Notes under the pieces: generated by a model
Told to the model about the DNA's origin: nothing
The model's database searches: none
The model's input: the letters and a program-made list of their open reading frames with translations, nothing else
Shown here: in pieces, positions 15,952 through 23,293 of the stretch
Layout of the letters: each line of letters begins with the position of its first letter
Numbering within the stretch: position 1 is the first letter of the stretch
From: a virus
Virus record (IMG/VR): IMGVR_UViG_3300031673_000354
Span: 1-28,841 of that record
Length of the DNA stretch: 28,841 nucleotides
Reading direction: 5' to 3' (one strand)
Program-made: the position numbers and the translations under genes

Positions 15952-16836
15952 ATAGCTTTACAGCCTCTACCTCAGGGATAGGACCATAGGCCCCCTCCTG
16001 GGCAACCTCATATATCAGCCCCCGGATCCCGAAGTTAATAAGTCCACTTGACCTCTTATTACTTGACGAACTGCCTCCCTTGAAAATAATGCTAAACTGC
16101 GAGATAAGGCGGTTATAAGTTTTCCTGTGTAAAAAAAAAGCGACCAGGCTATATCCATTGTCACATTGTTAAATAAAGGCTCACGTTCCAAAACCATTCC
16201 CTCACTGTATTGTTCATTTTTTTTCCTGCAATACACGGCCATGAATAGCGGGAACTTACTTACCCCCTCATCCATTAAATCTTGTATGGCCAGGTCAATT
16301 TCTGAGGCCTCTGAAAATGACAGGATGGATTCATGGGCCATAGGTACCAGGTCACCTCCTATCTTTAATGATTCAGGGAAAAAGAATTCCTCTCCACCTA
16401 TTTCAAAACTGGTAACCTCCGGAGGATTATACTCAATGATTTTACCTCCCAGGATATCCACCGGCGAATTATATACCAGGGACATTACAAAGCCTTTGAA
16501 ATAATTATCATACAGGGTAGCCCTCAATTCAGCATCCATTATGTCAATCACTTCTTTAGGGATATCTGACAATAGCCCTATAACCTTACCATAATATTCA
16601 GGGAAATGCTTACGCAGGTCTGCCGGAAGGATGGCCTCTGAGGCTATTTTATAGCCCTCCCTGGCCTTTTTTTTGTCCCTGGCATCAGGTGTATTCATCG
16701 AGGCGCTTGTAACGTACAAGGCCTTCAATTTCTCCGGCATTTCTATACGTGAGAGTTCGATGAATTTTCCCAGGGACAGATCCTCCCACCGGTACACTGC
16801 ATGGTAAGGCTTGCTGTCAATGGTAATTATAATCAT
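15860..16836 (-). CDS. Frameshift product of the tail assembly chaperone (gpGT-like)
   Basis: If ribosomes slip back one base on the T run at 16131-16139, the first 235 residues of the 273-residue protein join a 90-residue open -1 frame that stops at 15860, giving 325 residues. The extension begins LHRKTYNRLISQF and includes the well-structured segment GLIYEVAQEGAYGPIPEVEAV. Arithmetic is exact: codon 235 ends at 16132, which is reread, and 91 codons including the stop reach 15860. Known precedent: siphophages make tail assembly chaperone G and its G-T fusion by conserved -1 frameshifting upstream of the tape measure. The frame is certain; use in vivo is inferred. Confidence 0.7.
16015..16836 (-). 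CDS. Tail assembly chaperone, unshifted form (gpG-like)
   Basis: A 273-residue, largely helical protein that begins MIIITIDSKPYHAVYRWEDLSLG. The C-terminal half includes EIDLAIQDLMDEGVSKFPLFMAVYCRKKNEQYSEG and then PLFNNVTMDIAWSLFFYTGKLI. An RGQVDLLTSGSGG tail ends the unshifted product. Identification rests on the slippery run plus a long -1 frame and on location in the tail block before the tape measure, in line with siphophage tail chaperones. The protein should bind the tape measure and help tube polymerisation without entering the virion. It overlaps the upstream gene by 4 bases. Confidence 0.7.
   Translation of the reverse strand: MIIITIDSKPYHAVYRWEDLSLGKFIELSRIEMPEKLKALYVTSASMNTPDARDKKKAREGYKIASEAILPADLRKHFPEYYGKVIGLLSDIPKEVIDIMDAELRATLYDNYFKGFVMSLVYNSPVDILGGKIIEYNPPEVTSFEIGGEEFFFPESLKIGGDLVPMAHESILSFSEASEIDLAIQDLMDEGVSKFPLFMAVYCRKKNEQYSEGMVLEREPLFNNVTMDIAWSLFFYTGKLITALSRSLALFSREAVRQVIRGQVDLLTSGSGG
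16132..16138 (-). other. Slippery heptamer for -1 ribosomal frameshift
   Basis: On the coding strand the zero-frame codons are CTT TTT TTT TAC, giving a T_TTT_TTT heptamer inside a run of nine T residues (16139-16131). This satisfies the X_XXY_YYZ pattern. Slipping back one base enters a 90-codon open frame. I did not identify a clear downstream pseudoknot or hairpin. Confidence 0.65.
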
Positions 16837-17249
16837 CGGACTCGCCTCATTGTTGCCTTTTTGAAATTTAATGCGATAACCTCAAGCCTCCGTCGGGTGA
16901 AAAAAACATGACGGAAAGGTTTCTGAATATTCCTCTGCCTTGATTCCAGTACAGACAGATCAGCATCCAGCTTCTCAAAACTTTCAAGTATGGATTCATG
17001 GGTTACTGTCCTGGGAGCGGAGGCCTTGACCTTTTTCTTTTGGGGCTTTTCAATTTTCTTCGCCTTTGCCCTCTTTTCCGACCTGGCCTGGTGAATGAGA
17101 ACTTTCATCTTCTGAACTTCCTCTACATCCGGATCCAGATCCTTTATTAGCTTTTCAGCCTTAGCGAATGCTCCCTTATCAAGTAAGGCCTGGGCTGATT
17201 CCAGGGCTGTTAAAATCTTTTCCTCGGGGCTTGTTGATTCGTTTGTCAT
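16833..17249 (-). CDS. Hypothetical protein with TPR-like N-terminus
   Basis: This 138-residue protein is charged and helical. The N-terminus reads EKILTALESAQALLDKGAFAKAEKLIKDL, in which paired helices with a 'G.~~~A..l...l' pattern look like one tetratricopeptide-type repeat. A very basic linker (RSEKRAKAKKIEKPQKKKVKA) follows, then ESILESFEKLDADLSVLESRQRNIQ. It overlaps the chaperone start by 4 bases. The combination suggests a protein-binding adaptor near the tail chaperone; no enzyme motif is present and the function is unknown. Confidence 0.65.
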   Translation of the reverse strand: MTNESTSPEEKILTALESAQALLDKGAFAKAEKLIKDLDPDVEEVQKMKVLIHQARSEKRAKAKKIEKPQKKKVKASAPRTVTHESILESFEKLDADLSVLESRQRNIQKPFRHVFFTRRRLEVIALNFKKATMRRVR

Positions 17250-17314
17250 GATTTTGATTTATTAATAATGTGAACAATTTACGCAATAATGCTCAATATC
17301 CTTATGTAAATTTT

Positions 17315-17593
17315 TTACGTGTGAGGGGTAATATACACCTGGGACCTCATCAATTCAGCAAAATTCATCTTCTTCCCCTTGGGCATCTTCATGTCGATAT
17401 CCCGTTTCTCCCTCGAGGAAACGATCATGTATGAGTCAAATACGTCCAGTACATAATATCTCATCCCACCGTGAGCCTTACTTTCACTGAGGGCTATTCT
17501 CCGGGCCACCCAAAAGATTATGCGGTTGATACTGCTGGCAATCCAGTCAATCCATAGCCTTTCTGACCGGGGTATCTTGGAATAATATTTCAT
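17315..17593 (-). CDS. Hypothetical protein of the late region
   Basis: A 92-residue product whose start overlaps the previous stop (ATGA). It is basic. After an N-terminal hydrophobic helix (WIDWIASSINRIIFWVARRIAL), which is too charged to be a clear membrane anchor, comes GGMRYYVLDVFDSYMIVSSREKRDIDMKMPKG and a short C-terminal MRSQVYITPHT. The 'RYYVL....~~iv.~re' followed by '..~YiTp' pattern recurs in small phage proteins that I know only as uncharacterised. It is followed by 65 bases without a gene, AT-rich, in which I see no clear promoter. Confidence 0.65.
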   Translation of the reverse strand: MKYYSKIPRSERLWIDWIASSINRIIFWVARRIALSESKAHGGMRYYVLDVFDSYMIVSSREKRDIDMKMPKGKKMNFAELMRSQVYITPHT

Positions 17594-17844
17594 GCCTTGA
17601 GTATTACGTCCCTGTTATGCTTGGTTTTTACCAGGCCTAAGGCCCTCCTGCGCTGTTCAATATACATACGGGTACGCTTACTGACCATGATCTCCAGCCC
17701 CGGCATATACCATAGGGTTGTGAATTCCACGTCAGTTAAAACCTCGAAGTAATACCTCGAGAGGAATACCCGCTTGTCAATCAAGGCAGGTAATTTTTCC
17801 ATCACTTTACAGATCTGTTCAGGATCGAGTTCAAGTTTGCTCAT
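17590..17844 (-). CDS. Hypothetical protein of the late region
   Basis: An 84-residue protein linked by 4-base overlaps to both neighbours. It begins MSKLELDPEQICKVMEKL and has an aromatic stretch (FLSRYYFEVLTDVEFTTLWYMPGLEIM) followed by a basic C-terminal helix (KRTRMYIEQRRRALGL). No family is recognised. Coupled translation with the 209-residue and 92-residue proteins suggests that all three act together, shortly after terminase. Confidence 0.65.
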   Translation of the reverse strand: MSKLELDPEQICKVMEKLPALIDKRVFLSRYYFEVLTDVEFTTLWYMPGLEIMVSKRTRMYIEQRRRALGLVKTKHNRDVILKA

Positions 17845-18470
17845 ACAGTTATCTCCTTTCCATTAAGTTTTAATACCAGGTTGAGTTCCAGGTCTATCTT
17901 TACACTCTGTTTCATCTCAGGAACACGCACACATCCAGTGTCCAGGAGCCTTTCAATATCCTCCTTTGACACTCCATTGAGTTTATTATATAAATCCTCC
18001 AGCTGACGGTTGGTGAGCATGGCCTTATTAGGGTAGGCTATTGGGGCCAGTATCTTTATAATACCTTCAGCTTTATTCCCGTCCATTTTATTTTCCTTTA
18101 TAGCCCTTGTGACTGCCTCAAATGGTTTTAATTCTTCACCTGGTGGAGCCGGTTCCGGTTCCTTATCAGTTTCCTTTTTCTCTGGCCGTTTATATCCTAC
18201 GTCCATCCTGTTGTCTTTAGCCGGTGGCTTATCCTTGAGATATTCAGCCAGTGACATACCCGACCCGCATATTTCATCCAACAATTCCCAAAATCTCTGG
18301 GGTAGCTTAGCCCATTGCAGTTGATTCCGGGACATGGAAATGTACATAGGATGGAAGTTAAGCCTTTCGGCCACTTCCTTTTTAGCCTTGCCGTACTTTG
18401 AAACATACGTGTCCAGGAGTATATTGAAATGCCCCCCGAGTTCCTTCCTTTTTTGGTCATTTAAAATCAT
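17841..18470 (-). CDS. Hypothetical protein with HTH-like N-terminus
   Basis: This 209-residue protein is the first gene after the large terminase. The N-terminus looks like an XRE-type helix-turn-helix: LLDTYVSKYGKAKKEVAERLNFHPMYISMSRN, with AERLNFHPMYIS filling the turn-recognition helix. A hydrophilic proline-rich linker follows (KKETDKEPEPAPPGEEL), then helices and a short beta end (IDLELNLVLKLNGKEITV). It could be a DNA-binding late protein, a packaging accessory factor or a structural protein. The linker separates two compact parts. I cannot name a family. Confidence 0.65.
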   Translation of the reverse strand: MILNDQKRKELGGHFNILLDTYVSKYGKAKKEVAERLNFHPMYISMSRNQLQWAKLPQRFWELLDEICGSGMSLAEYLKDKPPAKDNRMDVGYKRPEKKETDKEPEPAPPGEELKPFEAVTRAIKENKMDGNKAEGIIKILAPIAYPNKAMLTNRQLEDLYNKLNGVSKEDIERLLDTGCVRVPEMKQSVKIDLELNLVLKLNGKEITV

Positions 18471-18494
18471 AATAGTTTAATTTAATGAGAGTTA

Positions 18495-19997
18495 TTAAAT
18501 AGTAGCCATGTCATATATTTCAGATGAAAAGTCAAAGTCCTTGTCAATGGCCATCGTGGTAACATCCACCTGGTCGTCGTGCTTGGTGTTGGAAAACATT
18601 TTTAATTCATAAAGATAGTCATTTACCCAGGATCCTCCCTCAAGCAGGAACACCCTACCCGATTCCATGTAAGGGGAACACTTCTCTACCCTGGCCTCCT
18701 TGCTTATCTCCGGGGCCTTATCAATTATAATATTTAATTTGGTATTTGCCTTTACCATCTGCGCCACTGATCTGCCGGAGGCATTAGGTTCAATCCATAT
18801 ACGGGAAGTTTCCTTATATCCATTTCGATATACAAATTCAGGTATGAAACGTAAAAGATCAGGCATTTCCATCCTTACCACAGCCACCTCCCGGACATAC
18901 ATGCAATTAAAGATCCTGCAGAAGGCCAGAATTGCAGTAGGATCATTAATATCCTTGTCAGTATATGCTCCATCTATTGTAAAATCCCAAATGATTTCCT
19001 TGTCATGATCATAGGCCCGGTGTTCCAGGTCACTAAGTAAAAACCTCCCGAACCATTTTTCCTTAATACGGTTCCCTTCCTTCGGGGCCGGGACCTGTTG
19101 ATACAGGGAATTGAATACCTTTTCTGAAATTTTCTTCACAGCCAGGATTCTCTTTGCTGAGTGTCGTTCTTCCCATAGGGCCTCACCCTCATAGCGAGGA
19201 TCATGTTGATTAGGGGGGCCTTCTTTTATAGCTGGGAAAATAATCGTTTCCCAGCGTTCTTCGCTTTCATCCTGAATCTTCTCTATTCTACCGGCCAGGT
19301 CATCATCATGCCACCTGGTCATTGTGAATGCAATTTTACTCTCATTGTGTAGCCTGGTTTTAAGGACGTGAGTGTACCACTCCCATACTTTATCCCGGTA
19401 AACTTCACTGTAGGCCTGATCAGCGTCCTTTACGGGGTCATCTATTATCCCGAAGTCCACTGGCCTACCTGTAAGGCCTGACCCCACACCTACACTCACA
19501 AGCCCTCCTAAGGCCTCATGCATTTCAAATGCACTGGCCGTCCTGGTCACTGACCGGAAACTGTCTGTATCAATAGTGTCCATGCCGGCAAGTATGCTCC
19601 TTGGAAATATGGCCCGGTAACGTTCACTGTCAATTATTCTTTGAGTTTCACGGTTAAATTGCCTGGCCAGGGATTGAGCATAGGAGGCCACCGTCATTTT
19701 GGTATCAGGATCCAGACCCAGGAGAAAGGCTGGGAGCATCCTGGATACAATTTCAGATTTTCCGTGTTGCGGGGGTGTAAAGATCATCAACCTGTAAAAA
19801 TCTCCACGGATCAATGCATCTATTTTCTCACAGATAACCTTATGAAACCATTGAGCGCGATATGCCAGCCCCGGTTTCATGTACTGGATAAACTCAATCA
19901 GATATTTCCTCGCGATCTTCCTCTCGTAAGCCTTCCAGTTTTCGACCAATTTCAACGATGGTTCTAATGTCCTCATCTGGTAAAATTTCAAGTTCAT
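18495..19997 (-). CDS. terL: Terminase large subunit
   Basis: A 500-residue packaging motor. The N-terminal ATPase has Walker A TPPQHGKS (74-81), Walker B FGIIDDP (182-188) and the coupling motif TMTRWHDDDL (225-234). The C-terminal RNase H-like nuclease has acidic residues in DGAYTDKD (D342), WIEPNASG (E403) and KHDDQVDVT (D474/D475). Motor, nuclease and linker are all intact. The annotated ATG at 19997 overlaps the small terminase gene by 104 bases, which is a lot; other ATG starts are at 19976 and 19880. The conserved-looking segment before Walker A (LIEFIQYMKPGLAYRAQWFHKVI) favours one of the upstream starts. It should cut concatemeric DNA and pump it into proheads through the portal. Confidence 0.95.
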   Translation of the reverse strand: MNLKFYQMRTLEPSLKLVENWKAYERKIARKYLIEFIQYMKPGLAYRAQWFHKVICEKIDALIRGDFYRLMIFTPPQHGKSEIVSRMLPAFLLGLDPDTKMTVASYAQSLARQFNRETQRIIDSERYRAIFPRSILAGMDTIDTDSFRSVTRTASAFEMHEALGGLVSVGVGSGLTGRPVDFGIIDDPVKDADQAYSEVYRDKVWEWYTHVLKTRLHNESKIAFTMTRWHDDDLAGRIEKIQDESEERWETIIFPAIKEGPPNQHDPRYEGEALWEERHSAKRILAVKKISEKVFNSLYQQVPAPKEGNRIKEKWFGRFLLSDLEHRAYDHDKEIIWDFTIDGAYTDKDINDPTAILAFCRIFNCMYVREVAVVRMEMPDLLRFIPEFVYRNGYKETSRIWIEPNASGRSVAQMVKANTKLNIIIDKAPEISKEARVEKCSPYMESGRVFLLEGGSWVNDYLYELKMFSNTKHDDQVDVTTMAIDKDFDFSSEIYDMATI

Positions 19998-20442
19998 CTA
20001 AATCATCATCCTCTACCGGTGGAGTATGCTCAATATAGAACCGGTCCTTCCATCCTGCCCGTGTCCGGAGCCAGAACTTTTGAGCCTCAATAGATCCCCG
20101 CTGTACTACCTGTTCATAGAACTTTGGTTCACCGGTTCCTGGATCTATAACTTGGTTGCCGTCAGCATCTATCAATGGTATTTGCTTGACCACCGGCTTG
20201 CAAGATTCAAACAGCCAATTACTGACAGCAACATTCGCAAGAAGGACACCCTGTCTATAAAGTGCATAAACCTCAGGATCTCTGCGGAGAATATTATAAA
20301 AGGCGGAACGCGAAATACCCAGTAACTCAGCGAGATGCTTTGTCGGAACTCCATTCCTGGCATAGTACAATACAAGTTGCTTCTGCCTCTCATCGAGTTC
20401 GACGGGGGGCCTGCCTCCTTTGCCTTTTTCACCTTTAGACAT
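19894..20442 (-). CDS. terS: Terminase small subunit
   Basis: This 182-residue protein lies directly before terL. Its opening is basic (GEKGKGGRPPVELDERQ). A helix-turn-helix follows, VPTKHLAELLGISRSAFYNILRRDPEV (residues ~32-58), which should recognise the packaging site. The middle is helical with RGSIEAQKFWLRTRAGWKD (~116-134), the oligomerisation/core part, and the C-terminus is strongly acidic (DDDLDELEILPDEDI), typical of the large-subunit-interacting end. The 'RGs.eAqkfwLr.r.gWkd' pattern is characteristic of phage small terminases. Confidence is high from motif plus neighbour. Confidence 0.88.
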   Translation of the reverse strand: MSKGEKGKGGRPPVELDERQKQLVLYYARNGVPTKHLAELLGISRSAFYNILRRDPEVYALYRQGVLLANVAVSNWLFESCKPVVKQIPLIDADGNQVIDPGTGEPKFYEQVVQRGSIEAQKFWLRTRAGWKDRFYIEHTPPVEDDDLDELEILPDEDIRTIVEIGRKLEGLREEDREEISD

Positions 20443-20445
20443 AAT

Positions 20446-21540
20446 TTATGGACGCTCCATTACTTCTTTAGCAAGGGAGTGTTTACCCGAGATATGCATC
20501 TGACATGACCTGGTAAGTCTGTTCTTTGGATCACCGGCCACCAGGATCTGATACATCATTTTATATGCAACGGGATCCTCCCATAGTATTGTTCTGAGTA
20601 AAAACTTAGCATTATAAAAACCAGGGAATGAGTCAGGGTGTTGAATTGCTCTCGAAAATTCCTTTTTGAACTTACCGATATAGTCATCCTCCTTTTTGAA
20701 TTTCTTATTTTGCTTAGTTGACCGGAACATATCAGTTTCAAAGTAGAGGGCTGCCAGTTCAACGTTAGGTTCACGCTTGAGAATAGATTCATACAGGCCT
20801 GGGTAGAATTCAAACACCTTGGGTAGGCTCCGTATTGTATCGATGCTGAAGAACTGGCTTATACGTAACGCCTCACCGGACACCCCTACCTTATACAGGT
20901 ACATATAAGCGTCAGGGATGGGCACTTGGTACTTCTTTATATACAACCACACGTCTTTTAACTTCCAATCATAAATAGGATAAAGCACCTTCGGGGTGTT
21001 CTTGACAATCTTACTGAATGCAGATAACCGCTGGACAGATTCATTGGCCCGTATTCCTATAATATTGTAATACTTTCCAAAGGCCCTGTCTGACCAGGTC
21101 TGGTAATTCATACCGAGTTTAAAGTCCCTGTGATAGTTTAATGCAAATTCCGGTTTGGGCCTACACCAGACTGATTTCTTCCTGGCATCCCAACAGATGA
21201 AGGTTTCATCACTGGTTAGCTGGTTGAGGCAATTGTAATGCTTGAATTCCAGGCACCACCAGTAAAACTTCACCCCCAATTTCAAATACTCATTTCTCTC
21301 CTGTAGGACCACTCTCTCAACGCAAGGGTAAATAGCTTCCTCGTCGAAGAAGTTCACAAGCAGTTTACTTCGATCAATAAGCCCCTCATTGATCAGGCCC
21401 CTGATCATGTGACTGACCACCGCTGAGTCCTTCCCTCCGGAGTATGAAAAGAAAAGTACGGGGTAGTCCTGGAAGAACTTTATAAGCCTTTTCCTGGCTG
21501 CTGTAAAAACATTTATTTTTAAGTAAACCTGACGTATCAT
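20446..21540 (-). CDS. PAPS-reductase-like PP-loop protein (IbrA-like)
   Basis: A 364-residue protein whose PP-loop SYSGGKDSAVVSHM starts at residue 32 and binds ATP as in the PAPS reductase/adenine nucleotide alpha-hydrolase family. Aromatic Cys motifs follow (FYWWCLEFKHYNCLN and CWDARKKSVWCRP), then GIRANESVQRLSAF, which corresponds to the 'G.Ra.ES..R' signature, and YPIYDWKLKDVW, the 'PI.dW...dvw' signature. The long C-terminal region after residue 230 resembles the DUF3440-type extension of IbrA. The gene follows a ParB-like gene with an ATGA overlap, the classical IbrB-IbrA order. It is not expected to make sulfite for assimilation; a DNA or nucleotide sulfur or adenylation chemistry is possible. 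The substrate is unknown. Confidence 0.85.
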   Translation of the reverse strand: MIRQVYLKINVFTAARKRLIKFFQDYPVLFFSYSGGKDSAVVSHMIRGLINEGLIDRSKLLVNFFDEEAIYPCVERVVLQERNEYLKLGVKFYWWCLEFKHYNCLNQLTSDETFICWDARKKSVWCRPKPEFALNYHRDFKLGMNYQTWSDRAFGKYYNIIGIRANESVQRLSAFSKIVKNTPKVLYPIYDWKLKDVWLYIKKYQVPIPDAYMYLYKVGVSGEALRISQFFSIDTIRSLPKVFEFYPGLYESILKREPNVELAALYFETDMFRSTKQNKKFKKEDDYIGKFKKEFSRAIQHPDSFPGFYNAKFLLRTILWEDPVAYKMMYQILVAGDPKNRLTRSCQMHISGKHSLAKEVMERP

Positions 21541-22067
21541 GACGTTTGCCTGGTGTTCGTTATCTTCCTCGCCCGGGAGGGGATCTTCTCACCCTTAAGC
21601 ATGATATTGAGAAATGCCTCCCTGTCCATTTTTGTAAGCCGGTACACTTCTTCAGGGCGCATCCCCAGGTGGTTGCTGATCTCTTTCACGGTCTTACCGT
21701 CCTTCAATAGCCCCTGGACTATCCGCTCCATAGGTTCCAGTAGGTGAGTGCCTCGGGCCCGGTTGAATGTTATGGTCCCATAAACATCCTTGGCCTTATC
21801 TTCATGCTGGACAATAACTATAGGTACCTTGTTCCCCAGGAGTGTTTTTAGGGGATCTCTCCCTGCTATCAGCCACCGGTGAAAACCATCAATGATTGTC
21901 ATGTCCTGTCTTACCACCAGGGGAAAACAAAAGCCGTTACTGAGGATGGACTTCTCAAGTAATTCAAGGTTTCTTTCCAGTACCTTATTAGGATTGTAAT
22001 CATTTGCTTTGAGGGTATCCCTATCAACAAATTGAATATTCTTTAAGGGGGTAAATAGATCCTTCAT
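21537..22067 (-). CDS. ParB/sulfiredoxin-fold protein (IbrB-like)
   Basis: This 176-residue protein has a ParB N-terminal-type domain: LKANDYNPNKVLERNLELLEKSILSNGFCFPLVV, the core IIDGFHRWLIAG (ParB box II-like) and PIVIV, then FNRARGTHLLEPM and a helical end with ILKDGKTVKEISNHLGMRPEEVYRL, a small HTH. The 'FNraRGtH..epM' element is typical of the IbrB/ParB-Srx group found next to PAPS-reductase-like proteins in phages. It is bracketed by ATGA overlaps with a second ParB-like gene and the PP-loop gene, so the three are almost certainly co-translated. The fold class can hydrolyse phosphodiester or ATP bonds; activity here is unknown. Confidence 0.85.
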   Translation of the reverse strand: MKDLFTPLKNIQFVDRDTLKANDYNPNKVLERNLELLEKSILSNGFCFPLVVRQDMTIIDGFHRWLIAGRDPLKTLLGNKVPIVIVQHEDKAKDVYGTITFNRARGTHLLEPMERIVQGLLKDGKTVKEISNHLGMRPEEVYRLTKMDREAFLNIMLKGEKIPSRARKITNTRQTS

Positions 22068-22639
22068 ATCTCAAATCGGTTTTTGCAGTATGGGCATTCA
22101 ATCTCTTTATATACTTTTCCCTTCTCAGGGTTAGTGTCCTGGTCAATCTGCCCGACCACTCCTGGACCCTGGCTGTTAAGCCCGAGGCCATTCATGTCAG
22201 CCTGGAGATCCACCCCGTAATTGTCCCTGGTGAGTTCATTTATTACAGAGTCAATATAATCCTGGGAAAAGCCTGGTATGTCCAGGGTGGCTGCCTGTTT
22301 TATTATCGCCTCAAGGTCAGGCATATGGATGGTACTCATTTCCTGGATACGGTTATCAGCAAGGAGCAATACCTTCTTTTCAATCTCAGACATACCGGAT
22401 ATCATATTGATCTTAGCCTCCTTCATACCGGCAAGTTCCAGGGATCTCTTTTTCCCATGACCTGAAAGGATTAGGTAATTTTCATCAGTAATAATACGTA
22501 GGTACTGGCCGAACCGTTTCATGTTCTCAGCCATAGCCCGGATCTGAGGCTCCGGATGTTTGTTTGGGTTACCGGGGAATTCCTTGAGTTCTGAGACAGG
22601 AACTATTATCTCCTTGTGGGAGAATTTCTTTTTTGCCAT
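22064..22639 (-). CDS. ParB-like protein with C-terminal CxxC
   Basis: I place the start at the ATG at 22639 (MAKKKFSHKEIIV), because the upstream ATG at 22660 lies within the loop of a perfect hairpin. The 191-residue product has a ParB N-terminal domain: IIVPVSELKEFPGNPNKHPEPQIRAMAENMKRFGQ, then LILSGHGKKRSLELAG (box II-like), MSEIEKKVLLLADNR. The extra C-terminal part ends with IECPYCKNRFEI, half of a zinc-ribbon-like CxxC motif. In other phages such ParB domains are fused to DNA methylases; here no methylase is visible and the protein stops soon after the Cys pair. The IbrB-like gene starts inside its stop codon. Confidence 0.85.
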   Translation of the reverse strand: MAKKKFSHKEIIVPVSELKEFPGNPNKHPEPQIRAMAENMKRFGQYLRIITDENYLILSGHGKKRSLELAGMKEAKINMISGMSEIEKKVLLLADNRIQEMSTIHMPDLEAIIKQAATLDIPGFSQDYIDSVINELTRDNYGVDLQADMNGLGLNSQGPGVVGQIDQDTNPEKGKVYKEIECPYCKNRFEI

Positions 22640-22648
22640 AGTAGTTAA

Positions 22649-22669
22649 GAGGGGGCGCATGGCCCCCTC
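22649..22669 (-). terminator. Perfect GC-rich hairpin after the transport cassette
   Basis: An 8-bp perfect inverted repeat, GAGGGGGC / GCCCCCTC, with a 5-base loop lies between the stop of the barrel gene (22676) and the ParB start (22639). On the transcribed strand it is followed by TTAACTACT, so there is no real U tract. It is either a weak terminator or a structure separating the transport cassette from the ParB operon. It shares its GAGGGGG stem with the hairpin at 4361-4392. Confidence 0.5.
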
Positions 22670-22675
22670 AGAATA

Positions 22676-23293
22676 TTAATTAAAATGAAATGCGACGTTC
22701 AATCCAAACACCCTGTTGGTAAAATCATATTTCATCTGCAACCAGTTGGTTACATCTTCACCCTTATTGAACATCAACCTGAAATTTGTTATAAACCCCT
22801 CCTGCCCATTACCTATCACCCGGTACCCGGCATTGAGTACAATAAGGCTTTTATACTTATATCCGGCAAGGAACTGAAGTTGATCCCCGTCCAGCCACCC
22901 GGCATCCTGTTTCCATATATTTGACCAGGTGAAATCTACCATAAAATTATTTGGTGCCTTCCATGTTCCGGAGTACGTCTGGTAGAATTTCTTGCTGAAT
23001 GTATTATAGCCTACCCGGTGAAGAAACCAGAACTGCTTTTTGTAGTTCAGATTAGTCCAGAGCATAGTGGAAAACTGCTTGTTGTGCCAAGTGTACCAAG
23101 TGACACCCGTAAGGGACAGCCAGGGGGTAGCGTTGGGTGCAACCTTATATCCAGCAAAACTGAAGGTCGTACCGTTAGAGTTTGCACCGGTCCAGAACCG
23201 GTACTTCATAGGTTGTGTTATCCCATCATAAACCTGGGCATTAACGGCCAGGCTCACCAAGAGGATAGTGGAGATAATGATTAGTTTTTTCAT
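22676..23293 (-). CDS. Secreted beta-barrel-like outer membrane protein
   Basis: This 205-residue protein begins with a clean Sec signal peptide, MKKLIIISTILLVSLAVNA, with likely cleavage before Q20. The rest is a succession of amphipathic aromatic strands with turns (WYTWHNKQFSTMLWTNLNY, KQFWFLHRVGYNTF, FMVDFTWSNIW, LQFLAGYKYKSLIVLNAGYRV) and ends in aromatic FGLNVAFHFN, fitting an eight- to ten-stranded outer membrane barrel. It overlaps the symporter gene by ATGA, so the two are one unit. In a phage it could serve uptake, receptor masking or exclusion. Signal peptide and barrel character are seen directly; function is unknown. Confidence 0.75.
   Translation of the reverse strand: MKKLIIISTILLVSLAVNAQVYDGITQPMKYRFWTGANSNGTTFSFAGYKVAPNATPWLSLTGVTWYTWHNKQFSTMLWTNLNYKKQFWFLHRVGYNTFSKKFYQTYSGTWKAPNNFMVDFTWSNIWKQDAGWLDGDQLQFLAGYKYKSLIVLNAGYRVIGNGQEGFITNFRLMFNKGEDVTNWLQMKYDFTNRVFGLNVAFHFN

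Noticed and set aside
17250-17314. AT-rich inverted repeat (GTAAA...TTTAC) as an operator
   Set aside because: Five-base arms partly made of a stop codon context; no promoter match nearby, so chance is likely.
22640-22660. Upstream ATG (MRPLLTT) for the ParB-like gene
   Set aside because: The codon lies within the loop of a perfect 8-bp GC hairpin and its upstream context is the hairpin stem; the ATG at 22639 matches the protein family start better.
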